Of a stretch of 64,000 nucleotides of DNA, positions 36,901-48,845 are shown in pieces. The notes below the pieces were generated by a model. The model saw nothing but the letters and a program-made list of their open reading frames with translations, was not told where the DNA came from and searched no databases. A program made the position numbers and the translations under genes. The stretch's first letter is position 1. Each line of letters begins with the position of its first letter. Origin of the DNA: Vitellaria paradoxa (lineage: Eukaryota; Streptophyta; Magnoliopsida; Ericales; Sapotaceae); the NCBI GenBank assembly GCA_019916065.1, contig JAINTL010000058.1:1-64000 (forward strand), written 5' to 3'.

Positions 36901-39900
36901 TCTATGCTAAATATGAAGTATCCCGCGAAGCAATAAGCATACACATAACAGGGAATGTAAAACTAGAAACTATACTACTCTCAACCCACATGACACACCA
37001 AACTAGGGCCATGGCTTGAAGGAATTGTGCCGACCAACTTTGGGATTATACAACTAAGTATTAAAATAAAAAATAAAACAAAGAGCCATACTGCTCAAAA
37101 TCAAGGCATAATGCTCTTACGTCCTCAACGCGTCGAAGGACACCAAAACTAGGGCCACGACTTGAAGGAATTGTTATATGATCGATGTTGTGACGATGCA
37201 AGTCAGTCACCTGTCAATAAGAAACAGTAGTAAAGCTAACTTAGTCACACATACAAGAATTGCAAACCAAAAATGGAAATCATTGTCAAAAAATGATTAA
37301 AACCAAATAAGCATGAATAAGATAAATTGAATAATAAATTTTCTAAAAGCAGAAACTTCAAGATAAGAATGAAAACAAGAAATAATTTTAACATAAAGGA
37401 ATCAGCAATTAATAAATACCAGATGCAGAAATGGTATATTTTAGTAGATGACTGCTTGGAGCAAATGAGAACCAGAAATTAATGCCCCAAAAATAAAGGG
37501 AGAGGCAGAACTAACCTTAACACCAGAAAGCTTCTCAAGTTTATCAATAGAATCCATAACTACAGTTTCCTCGCCATCCTCACTAATCCACAAAGGAAGA
37601 GGGGTACCCCAAAATCTACTTCGACTAACAGCCCAGTCTCTGGCATTTTCTAGCCAATTGTGGAAGCGCTTTTCCTACAACATGCCACCACAAAATTAAA
37701 AAAAAAAAAAGAATTAAAAGCTTTGATTCACACTGCATGAACCAGTTAAAGAAAAAGTGCAGAGGAAAAAATCTAGCGGTTAGGTAGTATTAGAATTCTA
37801 ACAGTTTGTCCTAGTTAGATTATTATGCGTGGCATTTAAAACTTATCAACAACATTATTTTGTTTTCAAATAGAGAAAACAGAGCCAAATATTATAATAT
37901 CATGTGTGGAGACTTCCTAACAACAGATCTTTTTCAACAGTGAGCAGATATCAGAGTTGTTAATGTCAAATCTTTTACAAAGCATTGGAGGGTAATAAGA
38001 ATGAAGACTTTCCATGGAAGAATAGCTGGAGATTTGGAGCTCCTCCAGAAGTGGCATTTTTACTGCTGTGTTTGATCCAGGGAAAAGTTTTTACTTGATA
38101 ATCTCATTGCAAGGAGACGCATCACCGTTGATGGTGTTGTTTATGCAAAAAGGATGGTGACTCCATCCACCACCTTTTCGTCAATTGCCCATGGGTCAAG
38201 GAGTTGTGGGAGTTAGTCATATCTTTTTTTGGAATGTAATGGTTTTTCCAAAGGAGGCTGAGCTGGTTTTTGAAGCTTGGCGGAGAACTAGCATTGGTAA
38301 AAGAAGGAAAGCATGGAGAATTGTTCTTTTTTGTTTAGGGTGACTATTATGGGGGGAAATGAATAAAAAAGTGCTTCAAGGCATTGAATTCCCAACGTAC
38401 AGAATAAGAAACAACCATCTATCTATTTCGTTTAGATGGATTTCAATGGAAAAGGACCCGAATTTAAATATCTTTTTGTCCTTCATTGAGTTCATGGAGA
38501 TTTATGAGATTGCTATTTGTTTTGCCCTAGTGCTCATGTAAAAGGTTGACTTCGCCAATCCATTAATGCCTTTCTTTTTGTCTAACAAATTTATTTCTCA
38601 AAAAAAAAATAATAAAATAAAAAAGTTTTAGCTTTTTTTCAGCTAAAAATTTAAAAAAAAAAAAAAAGTTTTAGTTGGCATCCAATTAGCCAACTAGGCT
38701 TTTTTTCATCTTATATGACCTTTTTTCACCAAAATTTGATTTTTTTTTTTGGGGGTAACTTCCAGGCATGTTATTCACATTCATCCCAAAAAAAAATGCA
38801 AAACAAAAAAATTAAAAATAGAAAATTTCACATGAGGATGAAAAAACTAGCATTTTTATAAAAGCATTTTTTTTCATACATACATGAATTTTCCTATTTG
38901 GAATCAATTTTTTTCCTTTTTTTTTTTTTGGCAACTATTTTCTGTGGATGTGAATATAGAATATTATACCTCAAAGCTACCAACAGTAAATAAATAAATA
39001 AACTTTGGTGAAAAAGGGTCATATAAGATGCGCGCATGCCCCAGGGGGGGGGGGAGTGGGACGAGCTGACTACTGAGATGCCAAATGGACAAGCATAATG
39101 GGGTACAAGTTGGTTGTTCTTACATCCTACATGCTGTGCAAATTAAAGATGAAGTGAGAGAATTGAACCCAAAAAAAAAACATGGGCTATTTATATACAA
39201 TCTTTCCTTCTTTTTTTTTTTAATAACTAATATCTACAATCAGAATTTAAAAAAGTTAAATCAAGATACTAATTCAAGAACTGTTAAATGCTTGATGAGA
39301 TTTAATGGAAGATATCCAACCTTCACAAAATCAGGCACCCAATAAGTTTGTTTATTGTTTTCTAGCAATTGATCTTTCAACTTCTCTACTGCAACAAACC
39401 TATACATACAACATAAAAGATTCACCTCAATAAGAATGAAACTGCCAGTCAATCAAATTATAAATACAGAACCCAACAATAAAAGCATAAACACTATCAG
39501 AACTCTGAAAACCTATCAAAGAAGGCAATAGAGGCATCCCTATTAAAAAGTAGACTATACTTATAGCAAAAGAGTAACACATTACAAAAAAGAAGTACCA
39601 TAGAGTTAAAAAAAATGGCAAATAAAAGAATAAAATCAGGAGGAATACAATCAAACATGGTGAGCTGCAAAAATGGGCAATCCATAGGAGAATAAAACCC
39701 CCATGCAAGTTATCAAATGAGCAAAAGGAAAGAGTTAACAGTATCTTAGCCTGAAAATGTTTGATACTTCTATTAATTATGACATTATCTCAACCAGCAG
39801 TTTCATCAAGGCTTCCTTAAAAACTCTATTATTCCATAGCACACAAGGAATGTCCAACATGAAATGTCAGGAAGAGTACGGGAGGCAGCTTCTTTGTGCA

Positions 39901-42900
39901 TGATGTGGTGCATGAACCTGAGGAATTGGTGTTTTAAAGGGTATTCGCACAATGCATGGATCAAAGGTGTTATCGAAACTTTTCTTTTTTCTTTTTTCAT
40001 TTTTTTTTGATAAATAAAAATAGCATTAAAATGGCATCAACAGGATGCCTCCCTCTCCACACTGCCCAGGCTGAGCAAAAAGGAATTAATCTCCACAGAT
40101 TCCTTTCCCTCTTCTTAATCTTGACACCCTGCCACAATCTAAAAGCAATCTGCATCCACAGAAAAATCTGGGCCACTGGCCCTAAAAGAATTTTGGGCCT
40201 TAAATTAAACCATAGCCTAAGCATATCAAGACCTCGGACCCTAACTTTCCTGGCCTTGCGCATAAAAAATCTCCCCCCTCAACTGACACCCATACTTTCT
40301 GGAAGGCTCCAGAACCTTCACGCTCCAATTCTCCCGGCAAGCCTTCGGCTAGTGTTGGCCACGCACTTGAGGTGACTGCCTTTTTCAACGCTCAATTGGT
40401 CTTCTTCTCTGGCGATGTTAGATTCTAACTATGACCAATGATTAGTTTCTTGACAATATGAGGCCTCCACTCAACCCACAAGGGACATCAAACCAGCAGT
40501 CCCCATCTTTAAAGAGAATTGATGTCAGAATTCCTCTAACCTTCATCCTAGCATACCAAAGGTCGTACCCTACCATCACTGAGCCATCAATTTCCACAAG
40601 CCTCCACAAATCTCACCAATGCTGCTGAAAGTGCTCTCCACCCACAGATGAAGCAGTAAACCTGTAATCGTCACCCAAGCCCCTTCCTCTTCCCATCTTT
40701 ATCTGAAGCAGCCCCAGTGGTGCTAGTGATACAGCTCCAGTGACCACCCCCTCATACTCCAAGGTATGTCTCGAATATCTCTAGTCACAACCTTTCGTGG
40801 GAAAGTAAACAGAAACCATATTTCAATCAGCGGTCGCACCTCCATGTACCTGCCATGTCCCACCCACCGCCTAACTTAGTCGATCTTGGCCAATGTAGCT
40901 TCTCCCCAAACCTCCCTGCTAAGCTTCTCTCGGAGAACTTCTATTTGAACACACTTCTTCGCTCTAGCACACTACCAAAGTCTGAATCTTCGATTCCAGA
41001 TTCCAGCCACTTTGAATGAGCAATCACACTGGCGTAACATCCATGTGAAATCACAGTGCGCATCCACCCCTCAAGGTCAAACTCTAAGAGTATCTCCTCA
41101 AAGAAGCCACGCCCTCTACTAATGGATTTTTCTGGTATCAAAACTAGAGCTTGACCCTGTGGGCAAAAAAGCCTAAACTCCATCGACCTCAGACCCCAGT
41201 TCCTTTGAAATGTACGCAGTAACATTCGTCCTCCCCTCTTATCTAACCCAGTTGCCTAAAGCCTCCTGCCCTCCTTGATGCCCTCCTCACACATGCATAC
41301 CACTTCCTCACTCCATCAAGGACATGGATAGATCTCTAGTAGCCTTTGCATTTCTCGAATAGTTGGAATTCACCATCGTTTTGCCCTTCATGGATGATGT
41401 CTATCATCACTTGCCCACAGAACATAGTTCTTCTCTTGGAAGAGAGAACCCTAGTTTTATCCATTCAAAAATTTATGGACAATCTTCTCCTTAAGGTGTC
41501 ATCAAAACTTCATTTTTTTTTTTTTGGGAGCAAGGAGCATTATTCCTTTCCTTTGCCTAGATTCTATTGTAGATCTTTGTGGGTATTGACAAATTCTTCT
41601 TTTTGAGGTTGCTTATGCAATCTACATAGAAGAGCTAAAAACTACCAGAGGAAGAAGAAGAAGAAGAAGAAGAAGAAAGGAAGAAGACAATAAAAGGATT
41701 TTAGTAATGATAGCTTACCAGTTTGGAACTGCCCGGTAGATAAGAGGAGTATCAGATCTGCAACAAAATGGGTAAGGATGTGTAAGGCTTCCAGTCTTTA
41801 CAAGCCTGCCTTTAGCCTGTACAACAAGGATTTCCTTAAAACTTAAGAGAGTATATCAAAGCATAAAAATAAAACTCAAGGAAGAAAAGTAAACCAAGCA
41901 ACAGAGACAAACTACAGGCCCAAAAGAATTCTGTTTCAAAGCATCACTTAGATTAAAAACAAAAGCTACAAGGACCTACAACATTCATTGTTAAATCTTT
42001 TCATGTAGAACTACTCTATGCAGATGCTCATACACCTGTACAGCAAATCTGATAGTGCTACATGAGCTTTTTTATCCAAATAATAAGTGAATATTAAAAT
42101 CATTCATGCCTTCACTGCCTGAATGATATCTTTGTCCGCATCCTTGATGTAGCGACCACTAAAGTCGGTAATTCTGCCGGTAAAGCAGCCATCATCATCA
42201 ACAGCCACAATTAGGTTTTCCCCCTACAAAAGCCAATCAATGGAAATTTCAAAAAAAAAAAATAATTATTATTATTATTATTACAGAAGATGGAAACAAC
42301 CAAACAAATGAACAATCAATGAAGTATTTTTTTCCTGCTAGGTCAATCAATGAAGTAAGCACTGATTACACTGATCATACAAACATAAGTGCCAAATACC
42401 AGGGGATGAAAGCGCATATAAAAACATTCACAAAGCAAAGCAAATAATAACTTCAAGAACAAACAAACATGAATAAGAACAGCAACTCAATGAAATTTCC
42501 AAATATGAAAAATGAGCCAATAATCCACAAATTTAATGATATAACACCCTTGGTAATATGCATGACTAAAACTCCTAAAGTCACAACTCACAAGTTCTTA
42601 AAGGCCCACAAACAAATGGAACAAAAATAATTGGTAGTTTTCACTCATCTTCATTATGTCACATTTTCTAATTTTTAGGATTCTAATGATACAAAAATAG
42701 AACTTTAATGCCCATTTGTTACAATCAAGGCCAAAAGTTTATCATATATATGAAGGCTTTCAGTATATATTTACATAGAGTTCCCATTCACCTACTTTGC
42801 TTTCATAGGCCCATTTGATAAAACTGTTAGTTTTCTGTTTTTGTGTTCAATTCTTATGTTCAATTTTTAATTTTTGCGTTCAATTTTTTATTTTTAGTTT

Positions 42901-45900
42901 TCATTTTTATAGTAGAAAAGAAAAAACAAAAACTCAAAATCGCATTTGGTAATGATAGTTGTTGGTCAGCAGCCATAGTTGTTAATTAATTAAATTCAAT
43001 AAATTTGATTATTTTAATTATATTAATTATTAAAAATAATTTAATCCAATAAAAATTAAATATATTAAACACAATTTGTAATATTATTTTTTAAAAACAA
43101 TTTAATAAAATATATGTCATGTTAATTAAATTATTAAAATAATTAAATTTAATTAAATCAAATTAATTAATTATTTTAATTATATTATTTTTTCAAAATA
43201 ATATAATTAAATAAACATAAATTATATTTAGTATAATCTAAATATATTATTTACTAAAAATCAATTTTATTAAATTATTTTTATATTAATTAAATTTAAT
43301 ACAATTTAACTAAATAAACATAAAATATATTCAATATAATCTAAATATATTATTTACTAAAATCAATTATATTAAATTATTTTTTATATTAATTTAATTT
43401 AATTTAATTACATTTTTTTATTAAAAATGATGTAATTCAATAAAGTAAAATATTTTAAATATTATTTATTATATTATTTATTAAAAATAATTTAATAAAA
43501 TATTTTTATACAAATAAAAATAATATATGAATAAATTAATATATTAATATATTTTTGTAAATTAATTAAATATTTTTATATTAAATAATAACATATTTGA
43601 TGGTGACCGGAGATGGATGGAGAGAAGCGGCAGTTGTGGGAGGTGGTGGTCGTATATTGGTAGCAAACAGCAGACGGTGGTGGTTGATGGTTGTAAGTGG
43701 TACTGGTTGTGTAAAAAAAATGAAAATTGAAAATGAAAACTTGATAAAACGCCTTCTATATTTTCATAATTTTTGAAAATTTTGAAAACAATTTTCATTT
43801 TTTCGAAAACTGAAAACAAATTTACCAAATGAGTTTTCATGTTCAATTTTCAAACAAATGAAAAAGAAAACCGAAAGCTTTGCCAAATGGGATCTTAATG
43901 TTTTTTTTTTTTTTTTTTTTTTAAGTCTTCCTTTTGTCCAACAAAAGGAATTAGATACAAGAAGCAATTATATATGCACAACACTCAAAACACACAAAAT
44001 AATGAAATAAAGTACTCTGACACAATTAAGTGACATGAAGAGAAAATTTAAGAATATATCTACACGACGTACCCCAAAAAAAAAAATAAGAATATAGCCA
44101 CACCTCCTTCTATATACCTTACTAATTATTTGATTTTCAGTACAAACACGGTAATCATCTTCACCAAATGCAGGAGCCATGTGAACAACCCCAGTTCCAC
44201 TATCAGAAGTCACATAATCGTCTGCAAGAACTTTAAATGCCACGTCGGAGAAATCGATGAAGTAATCAAATAACGGAACATACCTGTAATGCCATCACTT
44301 TATTAACTTCAAATCATAAATGATGAAATAAGAAGTCAAAAAAATGAAATATCAGCTGAACAACCATATTGCAAATTCGCTCTAATTCTTGGTTAGCCAT
44401 GCGACAGTGAATGCATTACTATACTAGGCCCTTTACACACAACATGCTACACTATGGGAGCCAGCCAAGCCCTAAGTAATTACCTTAACCACACCCGTCA
44501 CACTCCCTAATAACTGTGGTGACATGGAGGCAAAACAAGAGGCTTGCCCCGAGTGGAGACTTGCATGACAGGCTATTCACTTGGTGCTAGAGTGCTCTGA
44601 CTGGGGTATGATGCCTCCTATCCACAAGGTTAATTGAAGGCACTTATTAATGCATGCACCTTGGTTGTGGATCGCCTAAAGCCCATTAAGATAACTGTCC
44701 TACTATTAAAAATGGGGTTTCAGACCAAACTCCTCAACAGGATAGAGAGGACAATTTATATAAGATCCAACTTTCAAATCCTACATGATTGGGAGGCCAT
44801 CATGACTTCTTTTTGCTAGAGAATATATACATTCCAGGCCACTGTACATACAACTATGATCCCTTGATGCACAAAACGAATTTATCAACTATGCTCTCAA
44901 GGACTAATTTAAGATAGAAACATCATGTAAATAGGCTAGAACGAGGTTTGATAATATTCGCAGAGATTCTTTCAATATTACATTCCACAATAGCAAATTT
45001 TGAACAATTGGAATTGTTTTGGACATTAAATGATGTTATTAATTCATGATATACCATGTACAAAATGAAAGCCTCATTTATGAGCTATAGTGCATTCCAA
45101 TTTGAGGGCTTTTCACCATTTAAGCAATATACAACATAAGAGATAGACACTTTTTTCCCAAACAACAAGATGTACACAGATAAACAAAGTGCACAATAAT
45201 AAACGCGGGATAAATACTGATAACAATACTTGAAGCCAAAAGTTCCTAAACCAGAGCTGCTGTGCCATATTAAGTAACTAATTGTTCAAAAACTTAAGCT
45301 ACCAGGAAATGAGTCCAAACAATGTTTATCAAACTATTTCAACAATCTCTTCAGAAAAAATAGAATAGTGCGAACTAGGAAATCAAATGTAGTACAAGAC
45401 ATCAAAAAAATGCGAGTATTGCTACTCAAATGGAAACAGAATAAACAGAGATTGTCAGTCTCCAACAACTGTTGCCAACAGAAATGCAAACAAGGTTTGT
45501 CCTTCAATTGTCACACAATGAGTACATCAACTTCAACAATAACATTGTTATTATTCTTATAGCTACTACTCTAACCGACTCCCTAACTGTGAAGCAACAA
45601 TAAAACGATTAACCCCAACTTAGGCCCTGCCTGGAGGAGCAAAAAATAGCAAAAAAAATCAACTTCTAGTGTTTTAGGTGTTTGGTAAGCCTAAAATAGC
45701 CGAAACAAAAAAAAAACAACTTCTGGTATTTTAGGTGTTTTAGATGTTTGGTAAATCAACTTAGGCCCTATTTTAGGTGGTAAACCCAAAAGTTGCCAAT
45801 TTCGCTGAGTTGGCAAGTTGACAAAACACTAAATTTTGCTAAGTTGGCGAGTGGTATAATGGTCACTTTACTTTAAACCAACTCAAAAGTTACCAAAATT

Positions 45901-48674
45901 TTTACCAAAACCTAAAAGTTGCCTAAATTTACTAAAATTTTCTATTTTTTTTTTTACCAAACACCCAAAAGTTACTAAAAGTTTACATTCGTTTTACCAA
46001 ACACAAAAAGTTTCACCTACTAACTTTTGCCAAAAAATTACCAAAAGTTACTAAAAATTTGACTTCCAAATGAGGCCTTAGAAATCATAACCACTAAAAT
46101 TTGCAAAGACATGCATTAGAAAATATAAATATAAAAAAATATTTTTAGAAGAAAATGAAAGAGCTGAAAATGAAATATAACATTTTCAGTAACAATTTTT
46201 ATTATAAAACAATCATGAACAGAATGCATGAATGAATAGTTTCAACTTGTTGAAAAAGTATACATACATATATATGAATAACCAGCAATCATTTAATGTA
46301 GTCAACAAACCAATGAGACAAGTCATATTAACAACTCACAAAGAGTACTTTAAATGCTCACTTTTTTCCCACGAGTGATGCCCCCGAGAATTTATCCAAC
46401 ACCTCATAAGTATCTACCACATTCTTACTTTTTCCACCAGATGATCCTTTGGTCTTTGAATGTGAACTTCTGGAGTCATTGAGAGAACCATTAGGCATGT
46501 CCTTTTTTACTTTCTCAACAGGAAGCTCTAATAATCGGGACTCAGCAACCACATAAACTTTTCCATTTACCTTGTTGCGAACCTGATTTTGTTTCAAAAA
46601 TGAAAATGAATTTTCATGCAAATTCATAAGCAACAACGCATTTATGAAATAGAATTAGTTAAAAGCAAGTTATATTCTAATACAGGGGGTGTAATCAAGC
46701 TATTCTAGCTTAAAAGGAGGTTTCTGATGTCTGTCATAGAATAGGAGCATGACCTCCAACTACAGTATAAAGTTTCATGCTTTGCGTGAAGGTACATATA
46801 CCTCACGTGTCCCAACCTTAAGATCCATGGCTTCCATCATCACAACTTCAATGAATAAACGTCAAAATATAAAACAGATTTACTAATTCTAAGAAAAAAT
46901 AAAACTTAAACTCCAACACAAGCCAAAACTGAAGATATAACCTCCACATGCCTTTGTAAACAACCATCACATATACAACTAATCTATATATATTTGTGCC
47001 CAATCACTAGAGAAGAGATACCCATCAGTTCTATAATCTATGATTTTGGCAAGTATAATAGACTTAATAGTAACAGACCAAAGCAAAATAACAACACGCG
47101 GAAACACTAGGTATTTGATGCATCAATATCAAGGTTACCCGGCCAAAAATAACAATAATAATAATAACAACAATAATAATAACTAACCTTCACATAGACA
47201 AAATTTGCATTGACACAAAGGGCGAGATTACTAGGTAGGGTCCAAGGTGTTGTTGTCCATGCCACAAAAGCTGCACCTTGTGGATCATCAACTATTGGGA
47301 AATCCACCATTATTTCAGGGTCAGGAACTTCCTATCCACATATTGTAAAAAAGAAAAAGGATCCAGAAAACTGAATTTAGAACTCTAACAAAATGATATA
47401 ATCACAATATTCCAAATTTTTTTTGGCATGTAATGATTATGTTATTAATATTTGTGCTCAGAAAAATTTTTCATAGGTATTTGTGCCAAGAACAAAATAA
47501 AAAATGGGGAAAAGAAGAAGAAGAAGCAAAAACAGGACAGTGGAAATTTTCCCTTCTATTAGCCATCCAGATACTCAAACTCAATCCATGACATCAAAAC
47601 AAAATAAAACGGCAAAATGTAATTGGAGACTTGTAAAATTTTTTGAGAAATTTGCAACTACTCTCATTCAGTAATAAAATCAGCGGCTAAACTACATAAG
47701 GCAAGTACCATTCAAAATAGCATCATTCAAAATTATAGATTACGATTAGTCACCACGACAGTAACAACCCAGCGGAAGAAGTTATGGTTCTAAACCTTAT
47801 AGTTGGAATTGGCTTCAAAATTAGACAGTGGAGTCTTGCAACCAGTGCTGTATGGCATAACCTGCAAAAAAGAAAAATCACAAAGTGTATAGATTGCAAC
47901 TCCAGTTCAACCCATTATGAAACAAAACTAGCACAAAGAGAAATCAAATTAAATTTATTCAACAGCCAACTTTTTCCAATATTCAATGTAGGGTAACCAT
48001 AAACAACAATTTCCAAACCTATGTACACTAAATCATTCTCAAGTTTTCTGCATCATTGCCTTGTTCCGTTGCTATCACTTAATTAACACAATCAATTAAG
48101 CAAACAAAAACAAAACCAATGCATTTGCGTACATACAAACCTTGAAACCCCTATAGACAAGGCCTTTGTCAAAGAGCTGAGAGAAAACCCACCAGACACT
48201 CTCCATAAATTTCAAGTCCATCGTCTTATAATCATTCTTGAAATCAATCCACCGACCCACCCTCGACACAATCTTTTCCCACTCCGCCACATACCTCGTC
48301 ACAATGCTCCGACACTCCTCATTGTACTTGTCAATTCCCATCCTCAGCACATCCTCTCTAGTCTTTATCCCCAGCTTGGTATCAATCTCATACTCCACCG
48401 GCAGTCCATGGCAATCCCACCCGAATCGGCGGGTCACGTGATGACCCCTCATGGCCTGGTACCGAGTCACGATGTCCTTGATCGTCCCGGCCAGAATGTG
48501 GCCGTAATGGGGGAGTCCGGTGGCGAAGGGCGGGCCGTCGTAGAAGATGTACTCCGGCATGTGTTTGGTTCGCTCGAGCTGGGACTCGAAGGCCTTGATT
48601 TCGTCCCACCATTGGAGGATCTTCTCTTCCTGCTTCGGGAACGAGAAGTCCTTCCCTTCACACACATCCTCCAT
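24941..48674 (-). CDS. Isoleucine--tRNA ligase, cytosolic
   Basis: Class I aminoacyl-tRNA synthetase that charges tRNA-Ile in the cytosol. Twenty-seven exons on the minus strand: 48674-48141, 47861-47796, 47331-47188, 46582-46362, 44283-44118, 42223-42110, 41816-41719, 39399-39321, 37674-37516, 37210-37121, 36221-36088, 34755-34596, 34474-34391, 34206-33994, 31927-31802, 30753-30616, 30488-30385, 30262-30199, 29583-29495, 29397-29256, 28430-28367, 28238-28171, 28071-27950, 26534-26469, 25449-25339, 25235-25144, 25045-24941. HIGH-type motif HYGH is at residues 56-59 ([12 protein letters not shown]) and KMSKR at 635-639. CP1 editing-domain sequence includes [15 protein letters not shown] and [18 protein letters not shown]. 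No organelle targeting peptide precedes the catalytic core. Length with two corrections is 1184 residues, near the roughly 1190 I recall for the Arabidopsis cytosolic enzyme. Literal reading has two one-base deletions, in exon 23 (about 28025) and exon 25 (about 25422). Intron 6 has a GC donor. Exon 1 is GC-rich relative to the rest. Confidence 0.96.
27342..27646. repeat. 150-bp tandem duplication in synthetase intron 23
   Basis: Two nearly identical copies (about 27342-27490 and 27497-27646) share TCATCAGACCATATCCTGGA, GATCTAGCAACATGCCATTT and TAAAATATAAAACTCTTAAT with only a few differences. The near identity indicates a recent duplication or an assembly artefact. Confidence 0.95.
30044..30177. 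repeat. 67-bp tandem duplication in synthetase intron 18
   Basis: Two adjacent copies (about 30044-30110 and 30111-30177) read GAGAGAGAGTACTTTA, TGACATAAGCACATAT and AACATACAATCGTATCTCAG with three or four differences. Confidence 0.9.
30776..30810. repeat. TA microsatellite
   Basis: Run of TA dinucleotides with one G interruption, in the synthetase intron between exons 15 and 16, close to the acceptor side of exon 16. Confidence 0.8.
31928..33993 (-). other. Synthetase intron 14 with LTR-like remnants
   Basis: 2.1-kb intron. Two related segments, about 33160-33235 and 33395-33465, share AACTTTTGGGACAATTGGT / ATCTTTTAGGACAATTGGT and adjacent GACTTAGTATCA / GACTTAATAGTGTCA. That wording is common near the ends and primer-binding sites of plant LTR elements, so this may be a decayed LTR fragment. 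The rest is AT-rich, with C-run/A-run junctions at about 32849-32866. Confidence 0.35.
34840..35975 (-). mobile_element. Two tandem LINE 3'-region fragments
   Basis: In synthetase intron 11. Unit B (about 35453-35975) read on the minus strand encodes [18 protein letters not shown] followed by WAKELWDLV, the zinc-binding (zf-RVT) segment at the end of plant LINE reverse transcriptases. Unit A (about 34840-35452) is a diverged second copy with CKRDGEFIN. The units share TCCAATTAACAAATCATAAT, AAGAATACAGTCCAGTAAGC and CAACTCTCAATCAAGGAGAT. Both are broken by stops and homopolymer runs. Confidence 0.7.
36993..37030. repeat. Partial copy of synthetase exon 10 within the adjacent intron
   Basis: ACCAAACTAGGGCCATGGCT followed by TGAAGGAATTGT repeats exon 10 sequence at about 37141-37176 (ACCAAAACTAGGGCCACGAC, TTGAAGGAATTGT). 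It is about 36 bp long with three differences, in the same orientation, and lies in the intron just 3' of that exon. Confidence 0.75.
37960..38620 (+). mobile_element. LINE 3' end remnant with A-rich tail
   Basis: In synthetase intron 8, opposite to the host gene. Translation across frames gives GEFFV-type debris with [13 protein letters not shown], then [22 protein letters not shown] and [20 protein letters not shown], the zf-RVT domain and tail of plant LINEs. The element ends near ATTTATTTCTC plus A-rich sequence at about 38600. It carries several frameshifts and an in-frame stop. Confidence 0.65.
38707..39030. mobile_element. MITE with 28-bp terminal inverted repeats
   Basis: Left end CATCTTATATGACCTTTTTT then CACCAAAATT, and reverse-complemented right end CATCTTATATGACCCTTTTT then CACCAAAGTT, differ at only two of about 30 positions. 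The 324-bp element lies in synthetase intron 8. A related element with inner motifs GGCATGTTAGTCATATT and TTTTGGTGAAAAAAGTCAT is nested at 56401-56629. No coding capacity. Confidence 0.8.
40003..41640 (-). mobile_element. Degenerate retroelement (LINE-like) block
   Basis: In synthetase intron 7. This 1.6-kb, less AT-rich block shows protein-like frames on the minus strand (for example [17 protein letters not shown] and [19 protein letters not shown]) and ends near 40003 in TTTTTATTTATCAAAAAAAA, a LINE-type tail. It is too degraded to assign domains firmly. An AAG trinucleotide repeat sits next to it at about 41647-41678. Confidence 0.45.
41647..41678. repeat. AAG trinucleotide microsatellite
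   Basis: GAAGAAGAAG repeats about nine units, near the donor side of synthetase intron 7. Confidence 0.9.
42808..43894. mobile_element. ~1.1-kb AT-rich inverted-repeat element (candidate)
   Basis: In synthetase intron 5. Left end GGCCCATTTGATAAAACTG and reverse-complemented right end GATCCCATTTGGCAAAGC form an imperfect terminal repeat, flanking T-rich/A-rich arms and a TTAATT-rich interior like that of 22054-23050. A GGTGGTGGT-containing stretch at about 43600-43710 interrupts the AT-rich interior. No transposase frame. Confidence 0.5.
45623..46077. mobile_element. PIF/Harbinger-type (Tourist-like) MITE with TTA duplication
   Basis: In synthetase intron 4. Ends GGCCCTGCCTGGAGG and, reverse-complemented, GGCCTCATTTGGAAG. 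Flanked by TTA at 45620-45622 and 46078-46080, the 3-bp duplication typical of PIF/Harbinger elements. An internal TTAGGCCCTATTTTAGG at about 45768 suggests a nested or duplicated end. Confidence 0.65.
47146..47183. repeat. AAT/AAC trinucleotide microsatellite
   Basis: AATAATAAT and AACAAC units in synthetase intron 3, immediately beside the exon 3 donor. Confidence 0.85.
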
Positions 48675-48845
48675 GGCTATGATTGTTGATCTACAGATAG
48701 ATAGAGGATGAGATAATTTATGTATTCAATCTATCTGTATCTACGCTTGTATGTATATTAGAGAGAAAGAGGCGCAGGGTTTAGGATAGTATCCGAAAAC
48801 CCTAGACGACGAAGCAGGGAAGACGAGAGCGATGAGAGCTGAATG
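48675..48845 (-). promoter_or_regulatory. Probable 5' leader of isoleucyl-tRNA synthetase
   Basis: Non-coding, less AT-rich DNA directly upstream of the ATG at 48674-48672, on the minus strand. It includes pyrimidine-rich CGTCTTCCC and TCTCTCTAATATAC-like stretches. No clear TATA box or transcription start can be assigned. Confidence 0.35.

Noticed and set aside
44400..44830. Less AT-rich block in synthetase intron 4 that looked like organelle DNA
   Set aside because: I could not match it to any plastid or mitochondrial gene I know, and it has no open frame of note.
48408..48689. Overlapping open frames in other frames of synthetase exon 1
   Set aside because: Exon 1 is GC-rich, so alternative frames stay open by chance; only the minus-strand 48674-48141 frame matches the synthetase family.
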